Below are positions 11,438-26,400 of a stretch of DNA of 64,000 nt, piece after piece. Location of the stretch: the NCBI RefSeq assembly GCF_018139145.2, contig NC_059473.1, forward strand, positions 59,936,707 to 60,000,706, given 5' to 3'. Origin of the DNA: Gymnogyps californianus. Its lineage: Eukaryota > Chordata > Aves > Accipitriformes > Cathartidae. Within the stretch, counting starts at the first letter, position 1. Every line of letters begins with the position of its first letter. A model generated the notes under the pieces. The model searched no databases. It saw only the letters and a list, made by a program, of their open reading frames with translations, and was not told the DNA's origin. Made by a program: the position numbers and the translations under genes.

Positions 11438-14400
11438 CTGGGATAGGGAAAAGAAAAAAAAAAAAAGAAGAAAAAACTACCAAAGTTCATAAGATCATCT
11501 AGACTGAAAAGCACATCTTGCATTAGCAATTTCTCTCTCAAAAGCAACTTCTCCTGTCTTCAGTTTAACTGTTTTGTCTGCATTATTTTTTAATGTGCCA
11601 AAAGCATCAACACACACTGTTACAGTCAGATAGAGCTACACATGGCTACAAAATCCACACTGGTAAACCATTACGTCAGCGTTCTACTATCTTTATTGGG
11701 AATACACAAATGCACATTTCTCCATACAGATAACTTTGAAGAATCAAAACTTCATTTACCAGCACCTGACTGACAGCAAAGTCCTGACTGAAGTTTAAGC
11801 ATTGACATGAAGAGGGACAGCATTTAATGCAGGGTATCCAGATTCTGATCACCACTAATTGCCCACATTCCTTATAAAATACTTCAATGTGGAGATTAAA
11901 AATGGGACTAGAACAAACCTGAAATATGCCACACATCGCTACACACATTTCCAGGGAAATGAAAAATTTACATTGCTTAATTGTAGAATACAAGTATTCC
12001 ATTTTCAGCTACTGATTTTGGGGCACACCACAGCATTTATTCTTTCCTGACAGCTATCACTACTAATGAACTTTCCAGTTAGGATGCTGTGAGTGCCACA
12101 TTCCAGTTCATTATCTATTCACTCAACCTCCTGAGAAATCCTCCATTTTGCTTGGAACTCTGTATCTTTAACCATGTAAAATTACACTAGAGCAGGATAA
12201 AGGTTTGCTTTCATGTGCCCAAGCATGCATGTAAGAAACAGTAAGCGTACTGCTTGTCAGCCTGGGTTTTGAACAAAATGAGTGGCGTGCCACTGAACCA
12301 TCACGTACCCTCTAAAGGCTTTCAAGAGCTCACGTGCTGCCTTGTGTGTCATCTCTAGAAGAGGAGAAATATGCTACAAAATTATAAGTGCACAGTGCTT
12401 ATTTGTGCACTCTGTTATCCAGCCCTCTTTCATTTTATTTTGTTAAATCAAAAAAAATGAATGCCCAGTTTTTCAGTCCTTGCTAATAAAATTGCATCAG
12501 CAGCATTTTCACAAACAACTGATTCTTGAGAAGACATACTGAAAAAATACTGCTAAACACTGACTCAGGAAAACAGGGATGTCTAGTCCACCTTTTTCAG
12601 AGCAACTAACCTTGCATTTAACCTAGTGGATTTAGCTGGTGGAAAGCCTGATCTAAAACCCAACAAAGCAATGGTTTCTGTTCAAGGCCTTACAGGTACC
12701 TTGGGCAGTGCAGAAGAGGGTTTTGCTCAGGGAAAACCTGAAAAGATCAGATTTAAAACAATTCTCTAAGTTGAACATCCATAAACAAAGCAAGAGAAAG
12801 AACTGTCTGGTGTTCCCTTCTCCTACAAAAGGCAAAAAGATGGAGGGAACTCTTCAGGAGGCAAACTCTATTGCTTGAGTACCTGAGATATGGAAGATAA
12901 AGGACTCTTAACACTGAAAAACAGCTTTGTGGCTTTTTCCTTCCATTAGCAGTTTGCTAATTTTCTTTCTTATTTTTTAAAGGAGGAAATAGCTGGAATT
13001 TGCAGGAGCTTCTGAAACACTATTCAGCCTACCTATACAAGGATAAACAACAGTTACTCATAATTACAAAGGAAAGGACTACAACAATGTAACATTAGAC
13101 CAGGGTCTACCCTGCTTTTTTCAATAAGCAAGTGTTACTTGCATTTGGAAAAATCAAAACAAACAATTGCTATTCTAAGATATAAATGTAGATGCCTCTG
13201 ATCTCAGCAGGGAGACTGTAGTTTAAACTCAGCCAAAAGTTTAAACAAAAGTCCCCACAACATAACAGATGTATTTTTCTAGGTCTTTCTACCATAGCAT
13301 TTATAATCCTTCCTCATTATCAATGCTTACATGAACATATACAAAATTAAATAAATTAAATGGCTATTTGACTTACTTGCTGATTCCAGAGGTACGACAT
13401 GCAGTTTTATCATGCTGCCTATGTGTGTTGGTAAGGTTTCTGCAAAACTCAGCACAGAAAATTTCTTATCTTTGGCAAAAGACAGGAAGTCATCATTCAG
13501 CTCTTTAAGGGCCGGAGAATCTGAGAAAGAGCAACATAATTTTGGCAGTGTTATCTTGAACATAAGACTATAGCATTTGTCTGGCAAGACTGCAATCCTA
13601 AAGAGATGTTTTGGAAAAATTAATACTCCAGTAAAAGGAGTAGCATTTTGTTTGTAATCCCTTTTTCCAGGTATCATATGCAACAATTGTTTATTTTTGC
13701 ATAGCATGGAATTTGTTTAGAAGATAAGAGACTAAAGTCCAGCACACGTTGAGTTACTACATTCCTAAATGGCCCAAACTCTCTTCTATAAACTTGTTCT
13801 GACTCCCTTTCCCCCCCCCCCCGCCTCTGCAATCAAATGAAAGTTACTCAGAATTACTTACAGTAATTCAACACACAACCCAAAACATAAAAAGGGGGTT
13901 TGTTGTTTTTATCCAGCTTTTTCTGACAGCACGATAAAACAAAAGCATCACAAGCAGATTAGCATAGATCCCCGCTGTTAAACAGTAGCAAAGTGAGCGT
14001 ACCCTTGCTGAGTTCCTTAACCTCCACAGAAGGAAAGAGAAGATATCTGGCATTTATAGAATATTCAGCCAGCTGGGAACCATGGTGAGGTACGCTATAA
14101 AATATGATTCCTCTGGTGTTGTTTACAATTTTATCCATTTCTGGATTCTTGGAAGCATCCACCAGCATCTTTTTGACTAGAAGACCTAGCAACAGAAACT
14201 GAATTAATGCAGGGATTTAAACCACTGTGAAAATAACCATCATGCTGTATTATCCATGAAAAAACTAACCATATTCTTGCCTCAGTTGATTAGTCCTTAG
14301 TTTGTCAAATATGTCAGATTAAGTTAAAAAAATCAAACCAAACCTGAGGGAGGCATTAAAATAAAATGTCAATGAATGATGCAAATCCAATTTTGGTTTG

Positions 14401-17400
14401 CTTTAAGTGTTGCTAATGACATTTACTACATGCCTGATAATGGAGAAAATTTTGCCTCTGGATTCCCATTTACAACAATTTCAACGCATTGATTTTGTGT
14501 TTTTAAATCAACACAGTAAAAACAAACAGCAATAAAAAAATCCTTTCAAAATGTATATGCTGTTGAATATAATGCATCAGGAAAGTAGAAACCTGTCTTC
14601 CATTTTTAGTTCTTTGCAAATTTTTTAGATAAACTGTTCTGAATAATTGCGTTTCAGACTGAATTTAGTTAACAGCTTATTCTGAAATACAACAGCAAAT
14701 AAATACTTTATATCAAACAGGCAATGTGCTTACCACCCATGCTATGTGATACCCACACCAGAGGTCTGTCTCCAATCCCAGCAGCTCTGAGCTTGTCAAG
14801 AAGCTCATTGCTCCTGTAAGCAATAGACTTCCTGCAAAGAAAAAACAAACACAAGCATGATGAAGCATGATAAGTTAAAAGGCAATGCTAAAACAGAATG
14901 AATTTTCAGTGCTGCACGTTTATGAAAGTGAATTAGGTACATAAAACATTAATTACTTAATTACTGTTGCCACATTGAAAAATGCCAAAAACTTTTGCAA
15001 GGTTGGCTTCACAAGCACACCAGGAATTGAGCTAAATTCAGTTTCTTGGTCTTGCTAGAAAGTTTTATTTTAATTTCACTCACCACTCATTTCCTTTAGC
15101 TTTAGTTCAACAAATCTCTTTATGAAGTTTTAGAAAGTTTCATTTACACATTGTAACAAAATTATGTTTTCATTTTATGAAAGCATCATCAGTGCATAAT
15201 GAACTTTATTCCCTGAAACAAGAATATACCTAATGTCTGACAAAAATGTACTTTGCTAAACAATGCTCAAAATGTGGAGCAACGTACAGGAATTTAATAA
15301 CTAAGTGCGTGATCAACCAATAAATTAAAAAATCACAGATAATGTCTGTTATACTTTCCAGACAATAATCTCCAAATGCTTTGTACTGGAATAGTATAAA
15401 AGCACAATAATCTCCACTTTATAAATGAAGAGACTGAGCTCTGGAAAGGACAAGCTACATGTTAGAGGTTGAAAATGAATCTGTGGTACAACCAAAATAA
15501 AACCCATGCCAATTCCCAATCCAAGCTTGAAAAGTGCAACATCGTTACTCCTGGCAGCGTAACAAGAATCAAACATAGAAGACCCTTGGACAATGAAAAC
15601 ATGAGGATATTGGGGCAACCACTGTGCAAAGTAATTCACTTCATCTCTATTGGTTCTCAGCATTCTCACTAGAAATTGCTTTTATAACACATATGAAAAG
15701 GATACTCCAATGTGTCTTCTCAGCTGAACAATAGGCTTTAGGATAGCTGAGACACATAAAAATTCACTTTTGAAACAGTGAATGAGCCTATACACTTAGA
15801 GCAATCATAAGGTTGTGATTCTACTGCTACATCTTTGTTCCTGCTAGTTAAAAGTATCTTCAATATCTTTCATTTTTTATTAACCATATCAAATTATAAA
15901 ATAATCAAATACTATGCTTGGGTGACCATAAATAGCAGGTAATGTAATTTTCCATTTTGTAATGAAAGAGACATTATCTTAAAATAAATAAATATATGTT
16001 TATTTCTTTTTCAAATTTTCTTCCATTATACTTAACTCCAGACAGACACAGGAAAAAAGTTCTCTTAGAATCATAGAATCATTTAGGTTGGAAAAGACCT
16101 TTGAGATCATCGAGTCTAACCGTAAACCTAACACTGCCAAGTCCACCACTAAACCATGTCCCTAAGCACCACATCTACACGTCTTTTAAATACCTTCAGG
16201 GACGGTGACTCAACCACTTCCCTGGGCAGCCTGTTCCAGTGCTTGACAACCCTTTTGGTGAAGAAATTTTTTTAACTAGTACTGTAGATTCAACTTGTGT
16301 ACTTCAGTGAAGGCATGTACATGACTGCTCACAGGTTAAGAATCTGAAAATTGATTATGTTTTGTGTAGGGGAGGAAAAAATTCAGCACGTGTATAATAG
16401 ACTGGGAACTTGGTATTTGTTCATTCCCTCCTCCCTATGGATATACAAAGGATCAATGCAATTATTGCATTAAAGAAAGCATGTAAGCAGGGAAAAAATA
16501 AGGAAGACATGTTAATATACCTGTTTGAAGTTAGGCAGAACAATGACAGTAAAAAACATGTAGGTAGTACCTTGTTTCGCATCCAAAGAAGAGCAACGAA
16601 GCTGGTGAAGGGTCTAGAGCACAAGTCTTATGAGGGGCAGCTGAGGGAACTGGGGTTGTTTAGCCTGCAGAAAAGGAGGCTCAGGGGAGACCTTATCGCT
16701 CTCTACAACTGCCTGAAAGGAGGTTGTAGCGAGGTGGGTGTCGGTCTCTTCTCCCAAGTAACAAGCGATAGGGCGAGAGCAAATGGCCTCAAGTTGTGCC
16801 AGGGGAGGTTTAGACTGGCTATTAGGAAAAATTTCTTCACCGAAACGGTTGTCAAGCACTGGAACAGGCTGCCCAGGGAAGTGGTTGAGTCACCATCCCT
16901 GGAGGTATTTAAAAGACGTGTAGATGTGGTGCTTAGGGACATGGTTTAGTGGTGGACTTGGCAGTGTTAGGTTTACAGTTGGACTTGATGATCTTAAAGG
17001 TCTTTTCCAACCTAAATGATTCTATGATTCTATATAACTTTATACTTATGATAAAATGAAGCATATAAGTCATAGTACAGTGATTTTTTGCTGTGCTTAT
17101 GAAGCATTATTGGGTCATTTTAAGTTTAAGAAATATTCTCCTTAAGATATAAAACTGACATTATAGTCACATCAACTAATAGCATAATTTAGTGTTTCCC
17201 CTAAACTTGAAGCAGAACAGACTGTAAGAATTTAGGAAGTTGCCACAAGTAGTTATCCATGAGGCTAAAAAGCTCAAGCATACTATGACTGTACCTAATG
17301 TTTTTCCAAACTTGATTTTCAAATGCAATAGGAAAAGTTAAATTCACTGTTTCACACTAGGTGATCCCAAGGATCAGCTTTGCAGGTCTCCCTCCTGCCC

Positions 17401-20400
17401 CTGCTCCAAACTGCAGACACTAAATTTGTTACCTGTGAGCCTCAACAGGACATTTAGTTTTCCAGTCACTCAAATGGGTGTCATATTCCACAGATATGAT
17501 TCTAAGGGCAGGACAGTCTGAAGCCAGCCATGTCTAAATTAAAGAAAAGCAAATCCAAAAGGAGCTTATAATTGAAGTACTTCACAAACTCTTGCAGGCA
17601 ATTTATAAGCAATGGAGCAAAGATGTTACTATGGGGACAATATCAAGCAAGATTTTTACTCTTCAGTTAATCCTCAAATACACCTTACACCTAGACTATT
17701 ATTCTTTTATTACGTGCTGGTGAATTCTAGGCTGTTCCCCAGCCACAAAGTAGGCAAAGGATGGAGATGGATTACTAACTCGTGCGTTCCTGGCTCCCTC
17801 TCCTGGGTGAAACAAGAATTACTAAGATTACCAACGGGACTGATCAGTTTGTTTTACAGAGATACTTCGGTGGTTATACCAATATGAGTTGCTTGAAGCA
17901 GTAATTACTTATTTACCAACAATATTTAAGTAGCAAGCTGAAAAAATTGAGGTACTCAGACACCTATGTAAGAAAGGATACTTAATTTAAAATGCAATTT
18001 TATGTATCTTTTTCTCAGCAATAACATTCCATTAAAAAAAAAAAAAAAAAAAGAGAGAGCATGAGGAAAGCAGCCATTGCCTCCTCTTTCACTAGCAGGA
18101 GAATGATGTTGAGAGTATTAAATTTAGCAGGGATTCTCCTTTGCAAGAACAACCTGTTCAAAATTTCAGCTTGCTAACAAAAATACATCAGGAACTTGGA
18201 AAGTGCTACTTGTGTAACAGATTACAAGTCATTTGATTCAAAAAAGCCAACTGCCAGACAGTGTAATTCTAGGTCCTCTGGACAGCTCTCATTAATGAGA
18301 AAACAGCAGCCACATGTGAAAATGGTATTGCCTTTTTTTACCTTTGGCCAGCACTGGCTATAGTCCTCTTCCCCTTCTGAAGCCTTTTTATCTAAACGCT
18401 GGTCAATGTCTTGCTGTCGCCAGGTTTTAAATGCTGCTCCCAAAAGACCATGAACAAAAAGGATGTCTGCTCTGATGGGCTGACTGATACAGAAAAAGGA
18501 ATTTTTAAGAGATGCATAGTACATATTCTTTTAGCAAATTAAATTTACACAGAACTTTTAACCTAAGGGATGCCAAAATGCTATTTTTAACACTATATGT
18601 GATTTCTTATCTTACGGACAACATTTCATGACATTTCATGATATTTTGAAGAGGATACTCAGATCCAGACAAAAAACAGGGATCCACCCAGAAGAGAGAG
18701 ATATGAAAAGAGGTATGGGAAGAACCCACCTCATGAGTTGTATTCTTCTATAATGAAAAACACCATTCTCTCCAGCTACTGTTAATGCAGCTTGGTAGTT
18801 CCAGCTTTATCATCAAATTAGATCTTCACTGTAACCTGACTAACACCAATGGCCCAGGGAATAGTTGCGACTAAGTGACATACCATGTTGGAGACTGCTT
18901 CAGTCCCAGATACACAGTCACTATTAAAAGAAGCTGAAGCTGTAAATTTACTGCATCTTAGACCAACAGGTGCCGCTGCCAGCAGAATAATTGCAAGGCA
19001 CTGTATCCCAAGACAGCCAGTGCAAAGGTTAAATGGTTGCAATGCATGCAAAGCAGTAATTCATCTCATGGTTTCTGTTTGGATTTTTCCATGCAGTACA
19101 ATAATAGTCCTTTCATGGTTATGGACTGCTCCGACCACTTCTGTTGTTCTCTTATTTAAGAGCCTAAATTCAGTCCTCTCAACCCACCAAAGAACAGGAG
19201 GACCAGGTGACACCAGTACAGCAGCACTCTGATGTCAACTCTTCCAACATTTTGTAACTGAACAGTATAACAAGTAACTCAAAGTACAGCATGTACAATA
19301 TCTCCTTCTGCTTTACCTGCTACGATATTGTGGATGTAAGACATAAACACCATCTGGGTACTTTTCTTTCACTGTGTCCCTGTCTAGATTAGCCAAAGCT
19401 CTGGATGCATGAGAAGACTGAATCACATGTGGGGATTTCATTACTTCAGCAAGTACAGAAACCCAACCTACATTGAAAAAATAAAGTGGCAGGTTAACTA
19501 ATTAGAAACATCATGCAAACAAAAGAATTCAGAAACATCATCCTTCAAGCTATACTTGTGAAAACAGACGTTAAAACTTAAGAATGGTAACATCAAAACA
19601 AATTATTTCAATCCACTCTCTTTACCACAGGAAAGCCAATGCTAGGTAAGTGGAACCTCCAAAATTCAAAAATCCAGAGTGGCAGGGAGGCAATGTATTT
19701 TACTACTGTTCAGCTTATGATCTGAAGGAGAACTCCTTCTCAGAAGAAAAAGAAAGTGTATCAGCAGGTCAGTGCAGTTGTCAGAGAGAGAAGAGACTTC
19801 AAGTTTCTTTTTGCAGGTAAGATGCAACAAAGACAGAGAAAATAGATGTCCCAGAGAGAAAATGAAGCTGAAAGCATAAGACAGACATAGAAAACAACCC
19901 ACAAGAGTAATAGTAGGTGGAAAAATTGATGCTTGCTGTGAGAATACAACAATTTCTAATTTTAAAATCCAGTGTGTGAAAAACTATTCAAGGAATTAAA
20001 ACCTCCCCACTATTCTAAAAATAGTATACTATTTATACCTAAGAAACATAAGAGAATTAATGAAGGAAATTTTTGATACAATCCTCAATAAAATTTTAAG
20101 TCACAGCTACTTCAAGGAAAAACAGACACTTTATAAAACCTTACCTAAGGTGTAAAATACAGTTTCTTAGACATGGATGGGGATGTTCATAGACTACTGA
20201 GAAATGCAAAGGAATATCTTTTATGCACACACACACAGATTATTTCTTTAAAATCCTGATAAATCGTGTTGCTGCTAGCAAGAGTGGCCTATAAATCACA
20301 ATTACATTAAAGTCAAGTTCATAAATAAAACCTGGGAAGACTTTGAAGAGCGATTTTCAAATGGAGGCTGATTTGAAAAAGAGGAAACAATTTACTTCAT

Positions 20401-23400
20401 GAGCACTGTTTCAAAATCATGTACAATATGTTGCTACTAGTATAGCCAGTAAATTTCTAATTCAAGATAGTTCACTGTGGACTGAGGAAAAGAATGAATT
20501 GACATGTGAGTTTTATTTAAATGCAAGTACCTTTGAGAACTGTAATTATTTTTTAAGAATTATGTATTTAAATTACATCTCTAAGCAGAATAGATGTTGA
20601 CCACTGTGCAAGTTCTCCTTAAGAAGAACACTATCTGAAATCTATTTTCAGTTCCCCAAATACAATGAAAGACTGCCGAGCTAGTCTGATTAAAACTAGC
20701 AAGGTCTCTGATTTTGCACTTCTCTTAAATGAGCCAAGATGAAGAGTCAAAAAGTGTTCAGAATCCTTCTGCCCCCAGATACCCCATCACAGCTACTACA
20801 CAGTGCATCATTGCTTTTCTTTCTCTTCCTGTGCCACCAGTTTTTGCAAAGGAAAAGAGCCTTAGATGTTCTTTCTTCTTATGCATCATCCAGCAACAAA
20901 AGAGAAGTCTTATCAACTCTTGACCAGCAGTATCCAACTGCTTATCTCTGGAGTCTGCTTCACTGTCTAAAATTCGGTTTGTACTGAGAGCTCTGCCCCA
21001 GGGAGCTGCTGACTCTTCTGTTACAATCTCTTCCTCTACACATATGGTTTTAGCAGTCATAAGAATGTACGAATGGTGCTAGAGCTCAGACCAAACGCCT
21101 TTGTAGTCCAGCTGTCTTTCTCCAAAAGTGAGCACTAATAGAAGTTGCGGAAAAATAATAGAGCAGTAAAAGGGCAAGTGTATAGTGCTGATTCTCCACT
21201 ATACCCTCTCAGTTTTCTGCAATCAACTTGGCTTCTGTGTGTGTAGTTTTATGGATTTTTCTTTCTATGAATTTGTCTAATCACTTTTTGAAGCTTTGTA
21301 AGTCTTCAACAATCACAATGTTTTGTGGCAAGTTTTAGTGTGGTCATGCACTGTATGGAAAAAATACATATTTATTTGTTCTACCTCTTGATAACAATGT
21401 ACAAGAACCTTTGGTCTTGCATTACGACAAACAGTAGGTGACCATTCTCTCTTTGCCTTCTCTACGCCAGTGAGGATTTTATAAATCTCCATCGTATTCT
21501 CCTTCAGTCGCTTTTTCCATACTAAGTGTCTTAGTCTAGTTATTTGTTCTTTATACCACAGCCATTCCAAATTTTTAATCACCCTCACGGTCTTTCCCTG
21601 TGCCTTTGCTACTTCTCCTTTTTGCAACAGGGAGATTGAAAATGCACACTGCATTTAAGAGGCAGACACCAGCTCGGATGTATACAACAGCATATTGATA
21701 TTTTCTATTTTTCTTTTTATTTATTTCCTAATAAAACATTGGGAATTACTTATTTGGTACAGAACTTCCACTGTGATATTTAGGGAGTATTAAAAAAGGG
21801 GCATCAGAGCAAAGCTTAGCAGAAGTTACTAGCCTAACATGAAACAAGGGAGGGCGGGAAGACATGTTTCACTTTGTTCCAAAAGGTAAGGACTGCAAGC
21901 TGGTCTGTTCCTTTACGAGACTAAAAACACAGTCAAGAAAAAAAAAAATTAATCTACAAGGTAGATGATCTGCAAGAGTAGGAAACTCAAAAGATTTCTG
22001 CCAGTAATGCAAACCGAACATCAACCAAGTCCAAATTTTCACCATCCGTCAGACTTAGAACATCTCTGTAGCACTGACATATATTGGCTAGACAGCATAC
22101 AGGAGTTTTTAATCAACACCATCTAAACTGTCTATATTTTTTGTATTAAAAAACCCCAACACCACCACCTCCCCAAATATAAAAACCACACCACTACCAT
22201 GGTCCTTTGCATTTTACAAAACCACCGAATCCTCTGAAAATTTTAGAATAGAAATCTGACATTCAGACTGCTTGCACTTGCTTTCCTTTTACCTGCACGT
22301 ACTATGGATGAATGAAGATGTTCATCCAAAGCCATATTTCCAATAATGCGAATTATGTTCCTTTGTATTTTTGCTGAATCTTTACGTAGCTGGTATATCC
22401 TCTGTAGTAGCTGAAGGCCTCCTTTAGCTTCAATTTTATCACAGTGAGAAGAAACCTGGCATTATACAGTAAATATAATGACAATAAGTAGATGTTCTGC
22501 AAAAGGTTCTTTGAGATGCTGTTAATTCACAAAGTAGGGAATTTTAAGGAGCCGATATGATACAGAGCCCTTATTACATAGAAATTCTTATTAATCTAGA
22601 ATTTATTATGCCATAGTTGAAGAGGAGGTAAATATTTTAATATGCTAAATGCACGACTTCTATGGATTGACAACCTGAAAGATGCTGAGTACCATCACTC
22701 TGCTCTCCTCCACATCTGAGGGAGATGAGATTGCTCTCCACTTGGCATGATCAAACTTCAACTAAAGTTCAAGAGTCTGAACAGGACAATAGTCTGCACT
22801 TTTTAAAGCACTATCTCAACCAGAGCTACTTGTCTTCCTGTTCACCACCTAAAATGTAATCATTATAATTCCTTCTCCATGAAATGCAAAGGTATTTCGA
22901 CTTTCCAAATAGTACTGCTATCATTATTGATCTTAAGGGCAACAATAGATCTAGTCCAAGCAGATGAATAAGCACTAATTAGCTGTAGTGTCAACTACTG
23001 ATACTGGCCAAATGCTTATGACTTGAACATGTTGTCTACAGTGCTTAAAAATGTGTGGTAGTTATGGAACTGCTGATGTCCTCAAGTCTGTGGCTTTCAA
23101 CAAAGACAGATACACATTCGGAATGAGTACAGTCACAACTTGTTTAAACTGAAAATCTGGAATATAACAAATTCCAGACTAGGTCAGAATTTCTATGTGT
23201 ATGGAAGATGTGAAAGGAATACTGGCAAACTGCACTTTACCCATCCCTACTACCAATAAAAATTTGGTATTCTCAATGCTGTTTCTCAGTGTTCTAGGCT
23301 TCTGAGCAATTAAGTGCACACAGAAGAGTGCAGCAATAGGGAACAAGAAGAATCACTGTTACACAAAGTCTTCCATACTCTTCATCTGTGTCTGCAAAGA

Positions 23401-26400
23401 ACAGACTGGTCCTGGGAAGATGCACTGTATTAGCTGCATGCTGTGCAACATTCTGCCCAAAGGCACTGAGGGGCCTTTGTGAATAGCCAAGGTTTGCATT
23501 CAGTTCTAGCTTCTGATTAGAGTGAATTCATGAGGCTAGTTTGCTTTCTGGAAACCTGGCACTAGAGTTAGATTAAGAGCCTTAAGAAGAGACCGCTTGT
23601 AAACTTTCTGAACTGATGTACACCAACTCACACAAATCCACGCATACTTTGCGCTGAGAATTTCACATCATCAGTATCTCGCTTACTGAGAAGCTGCAGA
23701 ATGGAAACACTAAGTGTTTCTGCATGATATCTGTCTCCAATGACTTTGAGTGTCAGTGGGAGGTAGCCCTACACAGAAGACTTGTTAAAGCCATCTGGAC
23801 TTCAGGTATTCTCTCCTGCTTTTCTGTGATCAGAGCTGCCTTTTTACTTCTTGAAAGATACATACAGGTATACTACAGGGGAACTTATACAGGCTAATTA
23901 GAAACAGTAACAGAACTTACATACACTTCCCATGAGAAAAAATGAGTTTGTTATGCTGCCTTCCAATTCACGCTAGTCTCAGTTGTCTGAACAGCCTTAC
24001 AGAAGGGGTGAGGGGCAGGAGACAAGGAAATGGCAACTCCTTCTCAATATATGAGAGAGCATTAGAAAGGAACATTTATGAATGTAACTTTTCAGTTATA
24101 GTTTAAAGGACAAATTACCTTAGAATGCTGCACTAAAGCTTGCAAGAAAAAGAGTTCCACTGTCTCTGAAGGGATTTTACTCAATGTCTCACAATATGGA
24201 AGTCCATTTCCTCCAAAACACCATAAGCCTCCCTGAAATGAGAATCAGTAAAAATTATGCCACATTCCCAATGGCTACATAAAATAAGCATTTCCAAACT
24301 GAAATGTTAAGTGTGTAATGATCTATAGAAATTGCTATAAAGAGTGCACAGCATGCATGCACTTTTCAAAATGTACAAATTACACAACAGTACACCACAA
24401 AAGTATCTACTATTTTTAACTGAAAATATTAACTAGATTTTCAGTCAGTAGTCTCCACAGTCTATTAACTTCAAAACATACAATAAAGGGGGAAAACGTA
24501 GGATTTTCATTTTGTTAATGAATGTCTTTTTTTAAGATTGTTTGCTTAAGCATAAAAAAGCAAGAATCAGATCGCATCTAGATTTCCATAGCTGCAAAAA
24601 TGAGAAGGGGAGGAAAAAAGGTCTTCAACACTTAGCATAGTCTCTGAAGACCAGCCTCTCTCAATCATGCAGTAGGAAGACCAGTATAACCTCAATAAAA
24701 CCCAGTTTTCTAGAACAGTGTGATTATCAAACTGCCTCCAAGTGTGGTGTCTTACCAAAGCTCCCTTTGTAGCAAGAGCTCTGGCTGTGAAAACAATAAA
24801 GGAGTGATAGCGTAAAAATACTACACATAACCGTGTCATAGGAAATAAAGAGTTATTGCACTCTGAAATCTCTAATGAAAGCCTGAGAGGCATCATTATT
24901 AAAATTTGACAATCATTTTTATTATTGCATCTTACAAAAAATAATAATCACTCATTTAAAAAGTCACGACTTTTTAATAAAAAAATAAAATGCACAAGAG
25001 ATAGTGGATGACACTGGCATTACAACTATTATTTTTAAACAATAACAGCACTTTAAATGATGTTCCTGAAGCCACTTAGGAAGTTGTTGGACAGACAGAG
25101 TTGAAGAATTCCTAGTTTCCAATTCCAAACAGACCACCTGACTATTCCAATTCTGGTTTTGGCAACAGTGACCTGTTACAGGGAGGCATTTCCATGTGAT
25201 ATAACAGAGTTTACTATTTAAGGTGTGCTAACAACTTATCAGTTTGCTAGTAAGACTTAACAGAGGTTTAATCATCTCAGCAGTAAAAGAACACTCAAAC
25301 AACACTAAGATGAAATGTGAAAAATCGTTTTATGAGCACTGCAAGGGGAAGGAAATGTTCTGGACAAAATGTTGAAATAGCTGCTTTATGGGAAGGCTTG
25401 TAAGTAAAAATATAATCTTTCACTAGACCAACTAGTGCATCTGGGAAAGATAAGCAAGCTTTCAAGCAGACTGTATGTGGAAGAGATTTTACTTATGTTG
25501 TACGGTCACAAAGTCTCTGTATTTCTCTTCCTCTTACAATGCTCAAAAATACGAAATAGATTTGTATCTTTGAGCTCTGCAGGAACAAAGAACCCAAACA
25601 GTTCTATTCTGCAGGTGGGAACTCACCCTTCGTGCAGCGAGAGTCTGACTACTTTCACGTAAAGCAAGAGATGTGAAGTACTGGACACATGGATCAAGAC
25701 CACTCTGAGGTAAAGATACTAACAACAAACGAAGTTCATCTTCTATGGGATAATCCTGTGAAAAGTAAGCACAAATAGCTTTTACCTCTATTCAAAGCAT
25801 GAAGCAAACACAGAGAAAAGAAAGATCTGAAATAATGGAATCAGCCTTATTAATAAGGCCATAAAATACGAACCCTGGACTTGAGTGCTCTGCAACTTCA
25901 GTTTAATAGTTACACCTGTAAAGACTTTGGAAACTGCTAATTCTAAAACCACCGAGTGATGAAAAGCAACCTTTAAACTTCATACTTTGGTGGTCTTATT
26001 CTAATAGGTCTGAAGGGCAGAAGGGAAAAAAACCAGTTCCTCTTGGCACAGGAAGCTTAAAAGTTCACCCTTAACTACACAGTAATTTTGGTGCTGCTCC
26101 ATTAAAATGAATGGATAAATTACTAGTAAAAAATACAGACGACATTTCTTTTAATCTTTTATCTTCAAAATATTCATATAGATGTTCATTTAATAATCCA
26201 GGGTAGATGACAGGAAAATAGATTCAACAAAGTAATTTTATTTGCCCTCAGTCATGGAACTTGCAGTTATTCTAATCCTTGCTACAATCAGAGATGAAGA
26301 CTTATCTCATATGCAGAGCAACACTTGCTGCCACAATGATTTGCTTCAACTTCCTAAGCAGCAGATTGGGAACTCCTAGCTTCAATCACCTAGCAATCAT

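Larger units (their letters stand above)
14832..17432 (-). other. SERAC1: SERAC1 intron 13 contents
   Basis: Contains the two opposed CR1 fragments and a MIR/CORE-like relic near 15395-15510. The rest is AT-rich and unremarkable. Confidence 0.7.

Noticed and set aside
16410..16949. 179-codon ORF as a host gene in SERAC1 intron 13
   Set aside because: From about residue 55 it is plainly the CR1 RT C-terminus; the earlier part is flanking intron read-through.
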